Origin: an uncultured Clostridia bacterium
GTDB lineage: Bacteria > Bacillota > Clostridia > Oscillospirales > Ruminococcaceae
DNA: 7,278 nt
Assembly: GCA_945933905.1 (NCBI GenBank)
Contig: CAMEQX010000064.1
Span: forward strand, 1 to 7,278
Reading direction: 5' to 3'
Positions 1-5,730 of the stretch are shown here, one piece after another. Under the pieces are notes generated by a model. The model ran no database searches and was not told the DNA's origin. It saw only the letters and a list, made by a program, of their open reading frames with translations. The translations under genes and the position numbers were made by a program. Within the stretch, counting starts at the first letter, position 1, and each line of letters begins with the position of its first letter.

Positions 1-191
1 TTCTTGTCGGAAAGCGCCTCAAGAATTGCCTCGCCGAAGCGGTCTTTCCCGATTATCCCCACAAGCGCAACGTCAATTCCGTGAAATTTCGCCGCGTGTA
101 CAGCAAAATTCATCGCTTCACCGCCTGTTCGGATTTCTTCAGTTCCGTCAAAAACATCTGCGCAGAGGCAGGGGAGTGCGGTTAGTTTCAT
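1..191 (-). CDS. PfkB-family carbohydrate kinase, N-terminal part (runs off the left edge)
   Basis: The frame starts with ATG at 191-189 and stays open to the window edge, giving about 63 residues beginning MKLTALPCLCADVF. The pattern is that of the ribokinase/PfkB fold: a short beta strand, then a Gly-Gly pair with a downstream Asn (TGGEAMNFAVHAAKF, about residues 22-36) that normally contacts the sugar, then GIIGKDRFGE (about 45-54), matching the family's G-x-(V/I)-G-x-D-x-(F/Y)-G. Family members phosphorylate sugars such as ribose, fructose, nucleosides or fructoselysine. The ATP site and catalytic Asp lie in the missing C-terminal part, so the substrate cannot be told. The small size of the N-terminal sheet and the cysteines near the start resemble fructoselysine-6-kinase-like members, but this is only a hint. 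A GGAGG site (200-196) lies 4 nt before the ATG. It shares the strand of the pilin genes but lies beyond a terminator-like hairpin, so it is probably a separate unit unrelated to pili. Confidence 0.85.
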   Translation of the reverse strand, partial: MKLTALPCLCADVFDGTEEIRTGGEAMNFAVHAAKFHGIDVALVGIIGKDRFGEAILEALSDK

Positions 192-220
192 ATAACCTCC
201 AATAATGCTTCACAATTAAA

Positions 221-259
221 AAAATAAAGCGCCCAAAAATGAGCGCTCTTTTCATTTTT
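221..259 (-). terminator. Rho-independent terminator after the pilin genes, with a possible alternative fold
   Basis: Read on the minus strand, AGCGC (247-243) pairs with GCGCT (232-228). A near-continuous T-run follows (TTATTTTTTT, about 227-218). This lies 28 nt or more past the stop of the last prepilin gene and before the kinase start at 191. The GC stem is only 5 bp, extendable by two A-T pairs across a bulge, so termination may be partial. A competing 8-bp stem, AAAAATGA (259-252) with TCATTTTT (242-235), encloses the first arm in its loop. Confidence 0.7.
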
Positions 260-286
260 AGTCGACTGTGTCGAAACCGCTCAGTA

Positions 287-1051
287 CTAACTCTTCGGTT
301 GTCCGATATACTCGTCGTTTACCTTGAGGCTCGAGCAAACGCCCATATAAAAGCCGTTCGCAAGTTTGAAATCCTCGTTAAAGAGGAGAACATCTTGCTT
401 ATATTCGTTGAAATCGCCCGACGCTATCGGCAGTTCATCAAAACTAAATCCCGTCAGGAGTACTCTCATACTGGGGTTTGTCGCGGTATCATCAAGCGGA
501 CCGCTCGTGAGTCCCTCGGCTCTTATCAACGCATAATAAATTCCGTCCTGTTGCTCAAACAGGGGGTCAATATCCTGCGCAAACGCCCTCTCAAACGGCG
601 TCAGAACATATTTGTCTCCTTCGAGTGCCAGGCCTTCCTGCTTGAAAATCTTCTGCTCGCACTCTGCCAGAGAATCCGCGCAAACTGCGTTCACATAGAC
701 AATCTGTGACTTCCTGACCGCCATCGAAAGCATCACATATTCGTGAGGCGGATAATTTCCGAAAAGCTTCTTGTCGTACACCAATATGCTGTCCGATTTG
801 AGGTTTTCTGCGTCGTTACCGATTTGCTGCTCCTTCATTTCGTTAGTGAGGAAGCCCTCAAAGCGTGAATATTTTGTAAATAGATTTTGTGTTGCGGAAT
901 AGAAATCCTTCGCTCCGGAAACAACCGCTCTTTTCTGCGCGTCCGATGACGAGAGGGTCGGAAGAATCATCGCCGTCAGCACGGCAATTATCGCCATTAC
1001 AATAATCAGTTCCAAAAGCGAAAAGCCTTTTTTTCCAAGAAATCTTCTCAT
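287..1051 (-). CDS. Type IV prepilin, larger minor-type pilin (third gene of the pilin unit)
   Basis: This 254-residue protein starts with a short basic leader, MRRFLGKKG, then the class III signal FSLLELIIVMAIIAVLTAMIL. Cleavage is expected after Gly9, giving N-methyl-Phe10 and the conserved Glu14 at mature +5. The hydrophobic helix (about 10-31) anchors the subunit in the membrane before assembly and packs in the fibre core afterwards. The remaining roughly 220 residues form a globular domain that I do not recognise, with three cysteines (C124, C131, C239). It is longer than the other two pilins and its helix is of a different subtype (SLLELII rather than TLVELV). This fits a minor or priming pilin rather than the main subunit, but that is inference. 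An AAAGGAG site ends 5 nt before the ATG. It is last in the unit, 82 nt after the second pilin, behind two hairpins that may lower its expression. Confidence 0.9.
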   Translation of the reverse strand: MRRFLGKKGFSLLELIIVMAIIAVLTAMILPTLSSSDAQKRAVVSGAKDFYSATQNLFTKYSRFEGFLTNEMKEQQIGNDAENLKSDSILVYDKKLFGNYPPHEYVMLSMAVRKSQIVYVNAVCADSLAECEQKIFKQEGLALEGDKYVLTPFERAFAQDIDPLFEQQDGIYYALIRAEGLTSGPLDDTATNPSMRVLLTGFSFDELPIASGDFNEYKQDVLLFNEDFKLANGFYMGVCSSLKVNDEYIGQPKS

Positions 1052-1072
1052 AAATTCTCCTTTCCAAAGCCC

Positions 1073-1130
1073 TTGTTTGTACGCACCTCGCGAGAGCGCA
1101 CAAACAAAAGCTTTGAAACATCAAAGCTTT
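1073..1130 (-). promoter_or_regulatory. Two adjacent hairpins between the second and third pilin genes
   Basis: On the minus-strand transcript the first hairpin pairs AAAGCTTTGA (1130-1121) with TCAAAGCTTT (1116-1107), a perfect 10-bp stem with a 4-nt loop. It begins 3 nt after the stop of the second pilin. The second pairs TTGTTTGT (1107-1100) with ACAAACAA (1080-1073) and adds three more G-C pairs inside after one mismatch. Neither is followed by a run of T, so they are not classic terminators. They could protect the upstream message end or reduce translation of the third gene, whose ribosome site is at 1062-1057. CAAAGC in the first hairpin could also pair with GCTTTG (1070-1065) next to that site. 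Confidence 0.55.
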
Positions 1131-1133
1131 ATA

Positions 1134-1703
1134 TCATCCGTTTGTGATGATTGGCGAAGTACCGATAACATCGCCGTTTTTGGTGTAGCCGTTGTCGCTC
1201 GGCCAGAAATCTGTGCGCTTAAAATCAGCGGCGGTCGGAGCGTCCTCGGGTTCTTTGGCGTCCTCCACAAAATAAAGTGCGCCGATTCGTCCGTCTGTGA
1301 GATAGCCTATCGAGTACATTCTCTTATATCCGAGCGTTCTCTCGACGTACTGCTTCAAATCCTGCGACAAAGCGTCCTCGTCCTCGTCGTGAACCCAAAA
1401 ATCGCCCACGAACTCGGGGTCCTCGTAAACGCCGTTGTCTGCGACGATTTTGACATAGACGGCGCTTTCGTCGTCGTAAACTTTCGCGTAAACGTTCTTC
1501 GCGCACTGCGTCGTGAGCCAGCCGTTTACAACGTTTCTCACGTCATTTGCGGTTGTGTTTGAGGAAGAAACGTGTGCGCTTCTCACGGTTCCCACCAACA
1601 CGGGGATAAGAATTCCCGCGAGAACACCGATAATCGCGATTACGATAACAAGTTCCACGAGAGTGAACGCAGATTTCGCCTTCAAACGAGCGAATTTTTT
1701 CAT
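1134..1703 (-). CDS. Type IV prepilin, second pilin, with Ala instead of Gly before the cleavage site
   Basis: I take the ATG at 1703-1701 (189 residues) because GAGG (1715-1712) stands 8 nt before it and the product then has a normal leader. The frame can be extended upstream to a TTG at 1730, but this has no ribosome site and falls in a hairpin. The leader MKKFARLKAKSA precedes FTLVELVIVIAIIGVLAGILIPVL. The expected cleavage is between Ala12 and Phe13, placing Glu17 at +5. Most prepilins have Gly at -1; Ala is an uncommon variant. After the helix, the start of the globular region resembles the neighbouring pilin (G-x-V then S-S, and later (F/W)LT), and both end in a similar IGT(S/A)P element (about 180-184 here), so the two genes are probably old duplicates. 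There is only one cysteine, so no internal disulphide. It is probably an accessory or alternative fibre subunit. Confidence 0.9.
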   Translation of the reverse strand: MKKFARLKAKSAFTLVELVIVIAIIGVLAGILIPVLVGTVRSAHVSSSNTTANDVRNVVNGWLTTQCAKNVYAKVYDDESAVYVKIVADNGVYEDPEFVGDFWVHDEDEDALSQDLKQYVERTLGYKRMYSIGYLTDGRIGALYFVEDAKEPEDAPTAADFKRTDFWPSDNGYTKNGDVIGTSPIITNG

Positions 1704-1711
1704 AAATCCAA

Positions 1712-1715
1712 CCTC
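1712..1715 (-). promoter_or_regulatory. Ribosome binding site that fixes the start of the second pilin
   Basis: GAGG on the minus strand is 8 nt upstream of the ATG at 1703-1701. No comparable site precedes the in-frame TTG at 1730-1728, so the shorter product is preferred. Confidence 0.75.
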
Positions 1716-1725
1716 AGTCAAGATA

Positions 1726-1768
1726 CACAATATCCCCCGGCAGCCGAAGCCGCCGAGGAATTTTTGTG
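1726..1768 (-). promoter_or_regulatory. Very stable UUCG-capped hairpin between the first and second pilin genes
   Basis: In the minus-strand RNA, CCTCGGCGGC (1758-1749) pairs with GCTGCCGGGG (1744-1735) through all 10 positions (two G-U wobbles), closed by a C(UUCG)G tetraloop (1748-1745). The pairing continues outward with small interruptions to CACAA (1768-1764) and TTGTG (1730-1726). No T-run follows in the direction of transcription, so it should not terminate strongly. It lies 41 nt after the stop of the major-type pilin and 11 nt before the ribosome site of the next gene. A 3' stabiliser of the major pilin message, or a barrier that lowers downstream expression, is the likely role (inferred). 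Confidence 0.65.
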
Positions 1769-1809
1769 TTTAATTAAGTTCTTTCAATAATCGCTTGTGT
1801 TATCAAGGA

Positions 1810-2529
1810 TTAGGTTTTTCCAGCATTACCGCCAGCAGTAGTAGTACCAGCCTTGTGCTGAATCTTAGGAGCAGTACCGATGATGATGCTGTCTGCGCCT
1901 ACGCCGCCCTTGTTGCCAGCCCAAGTCGCTTCCTGAGTAGTCCAGACATTCTTTGCAGGATCAGAATCATCAATAGTAAAACCGCAATCAGTTACATCCT
2001 GTGCAGCACCGCCGGGAACAACGATTACGCCGATAACTGAGTTGTTCTTGATGAAGATTTCAATATGACCTGCTTTGAAATCACGAACTACATCTGCCAT
2101 GTAGAGGTCGAAGCAAGTGTTCTTGTCAGGATCAGTAACACCTTTAGAACTAAAGTAATACTTGTCGCCCTTTGAACCGAACTGAACTTTATCTTCACTG
2201 CCGCCCTCAACAGCAACATCCCATTTGCCTGCTTCAACAGCAGCTTCTTCAGTAGCAGCCGTCTGACCAACACCAACCTTAAGAGTAATCATAGTGTCGG
2301 AGCCTCTGAGCGTCTGCTTAGCAGTATCAGCCTTGGTGAGGAACGTGTCCGCATTGGTGCGGATTGTCTTAGCCAGTGAATCAGCAGAAGTGATGTTAGA
2401 ATCCTGAACAACGCCGATCATGGTAGGAACGAGAATTGCAGCAAGTACGCCGATGATAGCGATTACTACAACGAGCTCTACGAGAGTAAAGCCCTTTTTG
2501 GCTTTGAGAGCCTGAAGTTTCTTTATCAT
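1810..2529 (-). CDS. pilA: Type IV major-type prepilin (PilA-like)
   Basis: This 239-residue prepilin has a textbook class III signal: leader MIKKLQALKAKKG, then FTLVELVVVIAIIGVLAAILVPTM. Cleavage is expected after Gly13, with Phe14 as mature +1 and Glu18 as +5. The mature protein would be about 226 residues. The helix (14-36) is followed by an alpha/beta globular domain with two cysteines (C139 and C182) that could form the C-terminal disulphide loop typical of many pilins. The last residues are a flexible Ala/Gly/Thr/Lys-rich tail. A strong AGGAGG (2543-2538) lies 8 nt before the ATG. Its own consensus-like promoter, an A-tract upstream of the -35, a structured leader and a stable hairpin after the gene all suggest high expression, so I call it the main fibre subunit. 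The N-terminus resembles Pil proteins of Ruminococcus, some of which bind cellulose; nothing here proves that function. Confidence 0.93.
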   Translation of the reverse strand: MIKKLQALKAKKGFTLVELVVVIAIIGVLAAILVPTMIGVVQDSNITSADSLAKTIRTNADTFLTKADTAKQTLRGSDTMITLKVGVGQTAATEEAAVEAGKWDVAVEGGSEDKVQFGSKGDKYYFSSKGVTDPDKNTCFDLYMADVVRDFKAGHIEIFIKNNSVIGVIVVPGGAAQDVTDCGFTIDDSDPAKNVWTTQEATWAGNKGGVGADSIIIGTAPKIQHKAGTTTAGGNAGKT

Positions 2530-2650
2530 TGTAAAGACCTCCTGTAAAAAAATTTTTTATGTATAACCCCAACGGAGTTATATCCGAATTCAACAACCCG
2601 AACCGCTGAAAACGTTTACATCGTCGTTTGCAGCTTCGCTTTCGGTTTGT
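2530..2650 (-). promoter_or_regulatory. Structured 5' leader of the pilin transcript
   Basis: With transcription starting near 2650, the leader is about 120 nt. Its first half can fold into a long interrupted stem spanning 2647-2595: AACCGAA (2647-2641) with TTCGGGTT (2602-2595, one bulged G), GCTG with CAGC, and AAACG with CGTTT inside. The second half has a 9-bp hairpin, TATAACTCC (2582-2574) with GGGGTTATA (2570-2562), loop GTT. A block of A's then T's (2558-2546) follows, and then the AGGAGG site. The hairpin plus T-run looks like a possible attenuator, although the T's begin several bases after the stem. I compared it by eye with the cyclic-di-GMP riboswitch consensus and saw no convincing match. 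Confidence 0.5.
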
Positions 2651-2656
2651 ATTTAC

Positions 2657-2685
2657 ATTATACTTGATTGCTTCGGAAATTGCAA
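2657..2685 (-). promoter_or_regulatory. Strong sigma-A type promoter of the pilin genes
   Basis: On the minus strand, TTGCAA (2685-2680) and a perfect TATAAT (2662-2657) are separated by 17 nt. A-tracts just upstream (about 2705-2689) could act as an UP element. Transcription would begin near 2650. The promoter lies between pilT and the pilin genes, so pilin levels can be set apart from those of the ATPases. Confidence 0.85.
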
Positions 2686-2759
2686 GTGTTTTTTTTGAAT
2701 TTTTTGCCTTTCCGCTCATTTTCGTATAATGTTTTGGTTTTTGCGGGATTTTTTTAGTG

Positions 2760-2785
2760 AATTTAACAAGAGTTTTGTGTAAATT
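2760..2785 (-). other. Weak AT-rich inverted repeat after pilT
   Basis: On the minus strand, AATTTA and CAA pair with TTG and TAAATT across a short loop, 10 nt past the pilT stop. It has almost no G-C pairs, and the A-rich tract that follows is not a T-run. I do not call it a terminator; read-through from pilT into the pilin genes is possible. Between this repeat and the pilin promoter (2708-2759) I see only AT-rich spacer. Confidence 0.35.
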
Positions 2786-2795
2786 TAATGTAATC

Positions 2796-3884
2796 TTAAT
2801 TTACGCCCATCTCAAGATAACGCTTGTACTCGCTCAAATCCTGTACGCGCGTGCGTGCAACCGCGTCGGATACCTTGCCCATTCTTACAAGGCGTGCGAG
2901 GTCTTGGTCGAGCGTGAACATTCCGTACTTTTTACCTGTGGCAACCGCTGTCGGAATTTGGAAGATTTTGCCTTCACGAATCATCGCGCGGATTGCGTCC
3001 GTTGCGTTCAACACCTCAAGCGCCGCGCAGCGTCCCTTGCCGTCAGCCGTCGGAACGAGCGTCTGCGAGATAATTCCCACAATCGCGTTTGCAAGCTGCG
3101 AGCGGATTTGTCCCTGAGAATGCGGCGGGTAAACGTCGATGATACGGTCGATTGTCGGAGCAGCGCCCGTTGTATGCAGGGTCGAAAGAACCAAGTGACC
3201 TGTTTCTGCCGCCGTTACCGCGGCGTTGATGGTCTCGAAGTCACGCATTTCTCCGACGAGGATTACGTCCGGGTCCTCACGGAGCGCCGCACGAAGCGAG
3301 CCCGCGAAGGAGTCAACGTCCTGTCCGATTTCACGCTGGTTTATCATAGACTGCTTGTGAGTGTGGAGATACTCGATAGGGTCCTCAACCGTGATGATGT
3401 GGCAGTTTTTCTGACGATTGATGTGGTCAATCATCGCAGCCAGCGTTGTCGATTTACCGGAACCCGTAGGGCCTGTTACCAGAACAAGTCCGCGCGGTGC
3501 AAGGGAGAATTCACCCAAAGTCGCGGGGAGGTTGAGGTCGGAAAGCGTCGGGATATCGTTTCTCAAAAGACGTATCGCAACCGCGTGATAACCGCGCTGA
3601 CGATACACGTTAACTCTGTGACGATAGCCCGCCGAGGAAACATACGAAAAGTCCGTGTCAAGTCCCTTGGAAATCTGTGACTTGTGCTTGATGGAGGTAA
3701 TCTGGTTTATTACGTTGACAATCAGCGGCTCTGTGCAGTCGGGATAGCCCGAAAGCTTTCTGATTGCGCCGTGAAGTCTTACAACGGGAGGAAGTCCCGC
3801 CGTGAAATGAAGGTCGGAACAGCCGAGGTCGCGCGCCTCATCGAGAATGCGGTTGATGTCCATAATGTTGTTATTCATTTCCAC
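2796..3884 (-). CDS. pilT: PilT, type IV pilus retraction ATPase
   Basis: This is a 362-residue hexameric secretion-type ATPase of the cytoplasmic side of the pilus machine. It hydrolyses ATP to pull pilins back into the membrane, which powers twitching motility. An N-terminal PAS-like region (about 1-110) includes the SDLHFTAG element typical of PilT. Walker A is GPTGSGKST (138-146), the Asp-box/switch region includes ITVEDPIEY (164-172), Walker B is DPDVILVGEMRD (204-215), and the His box is HLVLSTLHT (230-238). AIRAMIRE (297-304) matches the AIRNLIRE signature needed for retraction and separates PilT from PilB. Length is normal for the family. I keep the GTG at 3884 as the start because GGAG (3897-3894) is 9 nt away; the ATG two codons later is 15 nt from it. 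The gene follows pilB by 20 nt and is probably co-transcribed with it. Confidence 0.96.
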   Translation of the reverse strand: MEMNNNIMDINRILDEARDLGCSDLHFTAGLPPVVRLHGAIRKLSGYPDCTEPLIVNVINQITSIKHKSQISKGLDTDFSYVSSAGYRHRVNVYRQRGYHAVAIRLLRNDIPTLSDLNLPATLGEFSLAPRGLVLVTGPTGSGKSTTLAAMIDHINRQKNCHIITVEDPIEYLHTHKQSMINQREIGQDVDSFAGSLRAALREDPDVILVGEMRDFETINAAVTAAETGHLVLSTLHTTGAAPTIDRIIDVYPPHSQGQIRSQLANAIVGIISQTLVPTADGKGRCAALEVLNATDAIRAMIREGKIFQIPTAVATGKKYGMFTLDQDLARLVRMGKVSDAVARTRVQDLSEYKRYLEMGVN

Positions 3885-3893
3885 TGCTTTATT

Positions 3894-3900
3894 CTCCTTT
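3894..3900 (-). promoter_or_regulatory. Ribosome binding site supporting the GTG start of pilT
   Basis: AAAGGAG on the minus strand fills most of the 20-nt gap after pilB. The distance of 9 nt to GTG (3884-3882) is better than the 15 nt to the nearby ATG (3878-3876). The two choices differ by only two residues. Confidence 0.65.
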
Positions 3901-3904
3901 TGTT

Positions 3905-5611
3905 TTATACGGAATAGGTTGCCTTTACAAGCTCGTCAATCGACGTTCTTCCTGCGAGAACCATCTGAGTTACGTTGTCACGAAGAAGAAGCGTGCCGTT
4001 TTTCCTCGCAAGCTCGCCGATTTCCTCGGCTGTTGCGTCTTTGGAGATGAGCTCCTTGAGGTCGGGTGTTACAACGATAATCTCGTGAATTGCGGTTCTT
4101 CCCGCATAACCTGTGCCGCGGCAATACTTGCAGCCGCCCGCGTGCGGTTTGCAAATCTGAACGGGCTCTTTCTTGTTCATCAGCTTCAGGTCGTTCGGGT
4201 CGGAAAGCGTGTAGGTTTCCTTGCAGGATTTGCAGAGCAGCTTTACAAGTCGCTGTGCGATAATTCCTACAAGAGAGGACGCAACCATATAAGGTGCGAC
4301 TCCCATATCAACAAGACGCGTGATTGTGGTCGCGGCGTCGTTGGTATGCAGTGTTGAAAGAACGAAGTGTCCCGTGATAGCGGCACGGATTGCAATATCG
4401 GCGGTCTCACCGTCACGAATTTCTCCGACCATTATGATATCCGGGTCCTGACGGAGGATTGAACGAAGCGCCGCCGCGAAGGTCATTCCCGCCTTTGCGT
4501 TAATCTGGCACTGGTTTACGCCGTCGATTTTCTTTTCGACAGGGTCCTCAACCGTAACGATGTTTACATTCGGCTGAGAAAGCTCGCCGAGCGTCGCGTA
4601 AAGCGTCGTCGATTTACCGGAACCCGTCGGTCCCGTTACCAGCATAACGCCGTTCGGGCAGCGGATAATCTGCTTGAACATCTCGTAGTTATAGTCCGTC
4701 ATACCGAGGTCGGTGATTTTACGCGTTTTGTCGTCCGCAGTCGAAAGCAAACGTATAACGCACTTTTCGCCGTAAACGCAGGGGATTGTGCTGACACGCA
4801 TATCGAGGTTTACGCCGCCAATGCGCGTTCCGAAACGTCCGTCAAGCGGTATTCTGCGCTCGGCAATGTTCATTCCGCCAAGGATTTTGATACGAGTGAT
4901 AATCGAGTTGTGGAAGGAGGGCGGGATTTTCATATCCTGCTCAACAAGCTCGCCGTCCATTCTGAAACGAATTCTTGTTCTGTCCTTGAACGCCTCGATG
5001 TGAATATCGGTTACTTGGTTTCTGAAAGCCGTTTCAACCATCATATTTACGAGCTTAACGATAGGCGCGTTATCAACACGTCCCTCGGACTCGGCTTTTG
5101 CAAGGTCTTCGGTAAGGTCGCCGCCCTCTGCCTCGTTTTCAAGCTCGTTCATCGTGCTGTCGATAGCCTGAGATGAATAGAACTTTCCGATTGCGGCTTC
5201 AATCTGCGTTTTTGTGGAAATCTGCGGTATGATTTCCATTCCCGTCTGAACCTTCAGGTCCTCGAAAATGTAGAAGTTTACGGGGTCGTTTGTTGCAACG
5301 AAAAGGCGGTTGTTCTTGTACTGGAACGCAAATACGCACTTTTCTCTCGCAACTTCCTCCGAGATTTTTGAAACCGCGTTTGTATCAACCTTGATTGAAG
5401 ACAGGTCAACAAACGGTACTTTCAGTCTGATAGAAAGAGCCTGTGCGAGCTGGCTCTCCGAAACAAACCCCATCTCCAGCATAACGTCGCCGAGCATCTT
5501 GCCGGAGCTCTTTTTCTGAGTGGCAAGCGCTTCTTCGAGCTGCTGTTTGTTGATGAAACCCTGTTCAATCAGGATTTCGCCTATGGGTAGATTTTTTACA
5601 GGTCCGGGCAT
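3905..5611 (-). CDS. pilB: PilB, type IV pilus extension ATPase (GspE/PulE family)
   Basis: This 568-residue cytoplasmic ATPase powers pilin polymerisation. Two tandem repeats of the GspE/MshE N-terminal type lie at about 9-32 and 39-62 (PIGEILIEQGFINKQQLEEAL and a similar copy), followed by a linker rich in Glu (155-180). The ATPase core has an Asp box around 200-220 (TDIHIEAFKDRTRIRFRMDG), Walker A GPTGSGKST (327-335), a VEDP element (354-357), Walker B DPDIIMVGEIRD (389-400) and a His box GHFVLSTLHT (414-423). Four cysteines, C460/C463 and C494/C497, form the zinc site found in PilB and GspE but not in PilT. Length is normal. The ATG at 5611 has GGAAG 7 nt upstream. The N-terminal repeats lack the Arg of the cyclic-di-GMP-binding consensus, so binding of that nucleotide is doubtful. 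It is the first gene of the pilBT unit and is divergent from pilD; I could not identify its promoter with confidence. Confidence 0.96.
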   Translation of the reverse strand: MPGPVKNLPIGEILIEQGFINKQQLEEALATQKKSSGKMLGDVMLEMGFVSESQLAQALSIRLKVPFVDLSSIKVDTNAVSKISEEVAREKCVFAFQYKNNRLFVATNDPVNFYIFEDLKVQTGMEIIPQISTKTQIEAAIGKFYSSQAIDSTMNELENEAEGGDLTEDLAKAESEGRVDNAPIVKLVNMMVETAFRNQVTDIHIEAFKDRTRIRFRMDGELVEQDMKIPPSFHNSIITRIKILGGMNIAERRIPLDGRFGTRIGGVNLDMRVSTIPCVYGEKCVIRLLSTADDKTRKITDLGMTDYNYEMFKQIIRCPNGVMLVTGPTGSGKSTTLYATLGELSQPNVNIVTVEDPVEKKIDGVNQCQINAKAGMTFAAALRSILRQDPDIIMVGEIRDGETADIAIRAAITGHFVLSTLHTNDAATTITRLVDMGVAPYMVASSLVGIIAQRLVKLLCKSCKETYTLSDPNDLKLMNKKEPVQICKPHAGGCKYCRGTGYAGRTAIHEIIVVTPDLKELISKDATAEEIGELARKNGTLLLRDNVTQMVLAGRTSIDELVKATYSV

Positions 5612-5690
5612 CTGTTTTCTTCCTTTCGGATTTCTTTATAATATGAAAAACGCCAAAAAGTTATTCCGCGTTTTTTCGTATTTCTGTTTG

Positions 5691-5723
5691 TCCAAAACCT
5701 CGGGTTTTCCAAAAGTTTTGGAA
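5691..5723. promoter_or_regulatory. Palindrome and repeated half-sites in the pilB-pilD divergent spacer (operator candidate)
   Basis: TTCCAAAA-G-TTTTGGAA (5707-5723) is a perfect inverted repeat with 8-bp arms. A further TCCAAAAC (5691-5698) repeats one half-site 17 bp upstream and can also pair with GTTTTGGA (5715-5722). The palindrome ends 7 bp before the -35 of the pilD promoter, centred near -51 from the likely start. A binding site for a regulator of one or both divergent units is plausible; no T-run follows in either direction, so it is not a terminator. Confidence 0.5.
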
Positions 5724-5730
5724 CGACCTA

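Noticed and set aside
239..709. Plus-strand open frame of 156 codons opposite the third prepilin
   Set aside because: It begins inside the terminator region and lies wholly over a clear prepilin gene. The product has no recognisable pattern.
1728..1730. TTG as a start for a nine-residue-longer second pilin
   Set aside because: It has no Shine-Dalgarno site, lies in the base of a stable hairpin, and would give an unusual leader. ATG at 1703 fits better.
2530..2650. Cyclic-di-GMP riboswitch in the pilin leader
   Set aside because: The leader is structured, but by eye I could not match the conserved cores of either known class; a covariance-model search would be needed to reopen this.
2704..2730. 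TATAAT on the plus strand at 2725-2730 as a promoter
   Set aside because: The best -35 (TTGCCT) is only 15 nt away and no plus-strand gene follows; pilT lies there in the opposite orientation.
2757..3680. Long plus-strand open frame of 307 codons opposite pilT
   Set aside because: It is antisense to a certain pilT and has no ribosome site. Its product is rich in Arg, Cys and Val with no motif, as expected of a shadow frame opposite a GC-rich third position.
3448..4627. Twenty identical bases at 3448-3467 and 4608-4627, a possible DNA repeat
   Set aside because: Both code for the Walker A loop of PilT and PilB. Paralogous conservation explains the identity.
5635..5666. TATTAT/TATAAA near 5635-5643 as the pilB promoter
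   Set aside because: No acceptable -35 is found at 16-18 nt upstream (GAATAA or TAACTT). A pilB promoter must exist, but I cannot place it.
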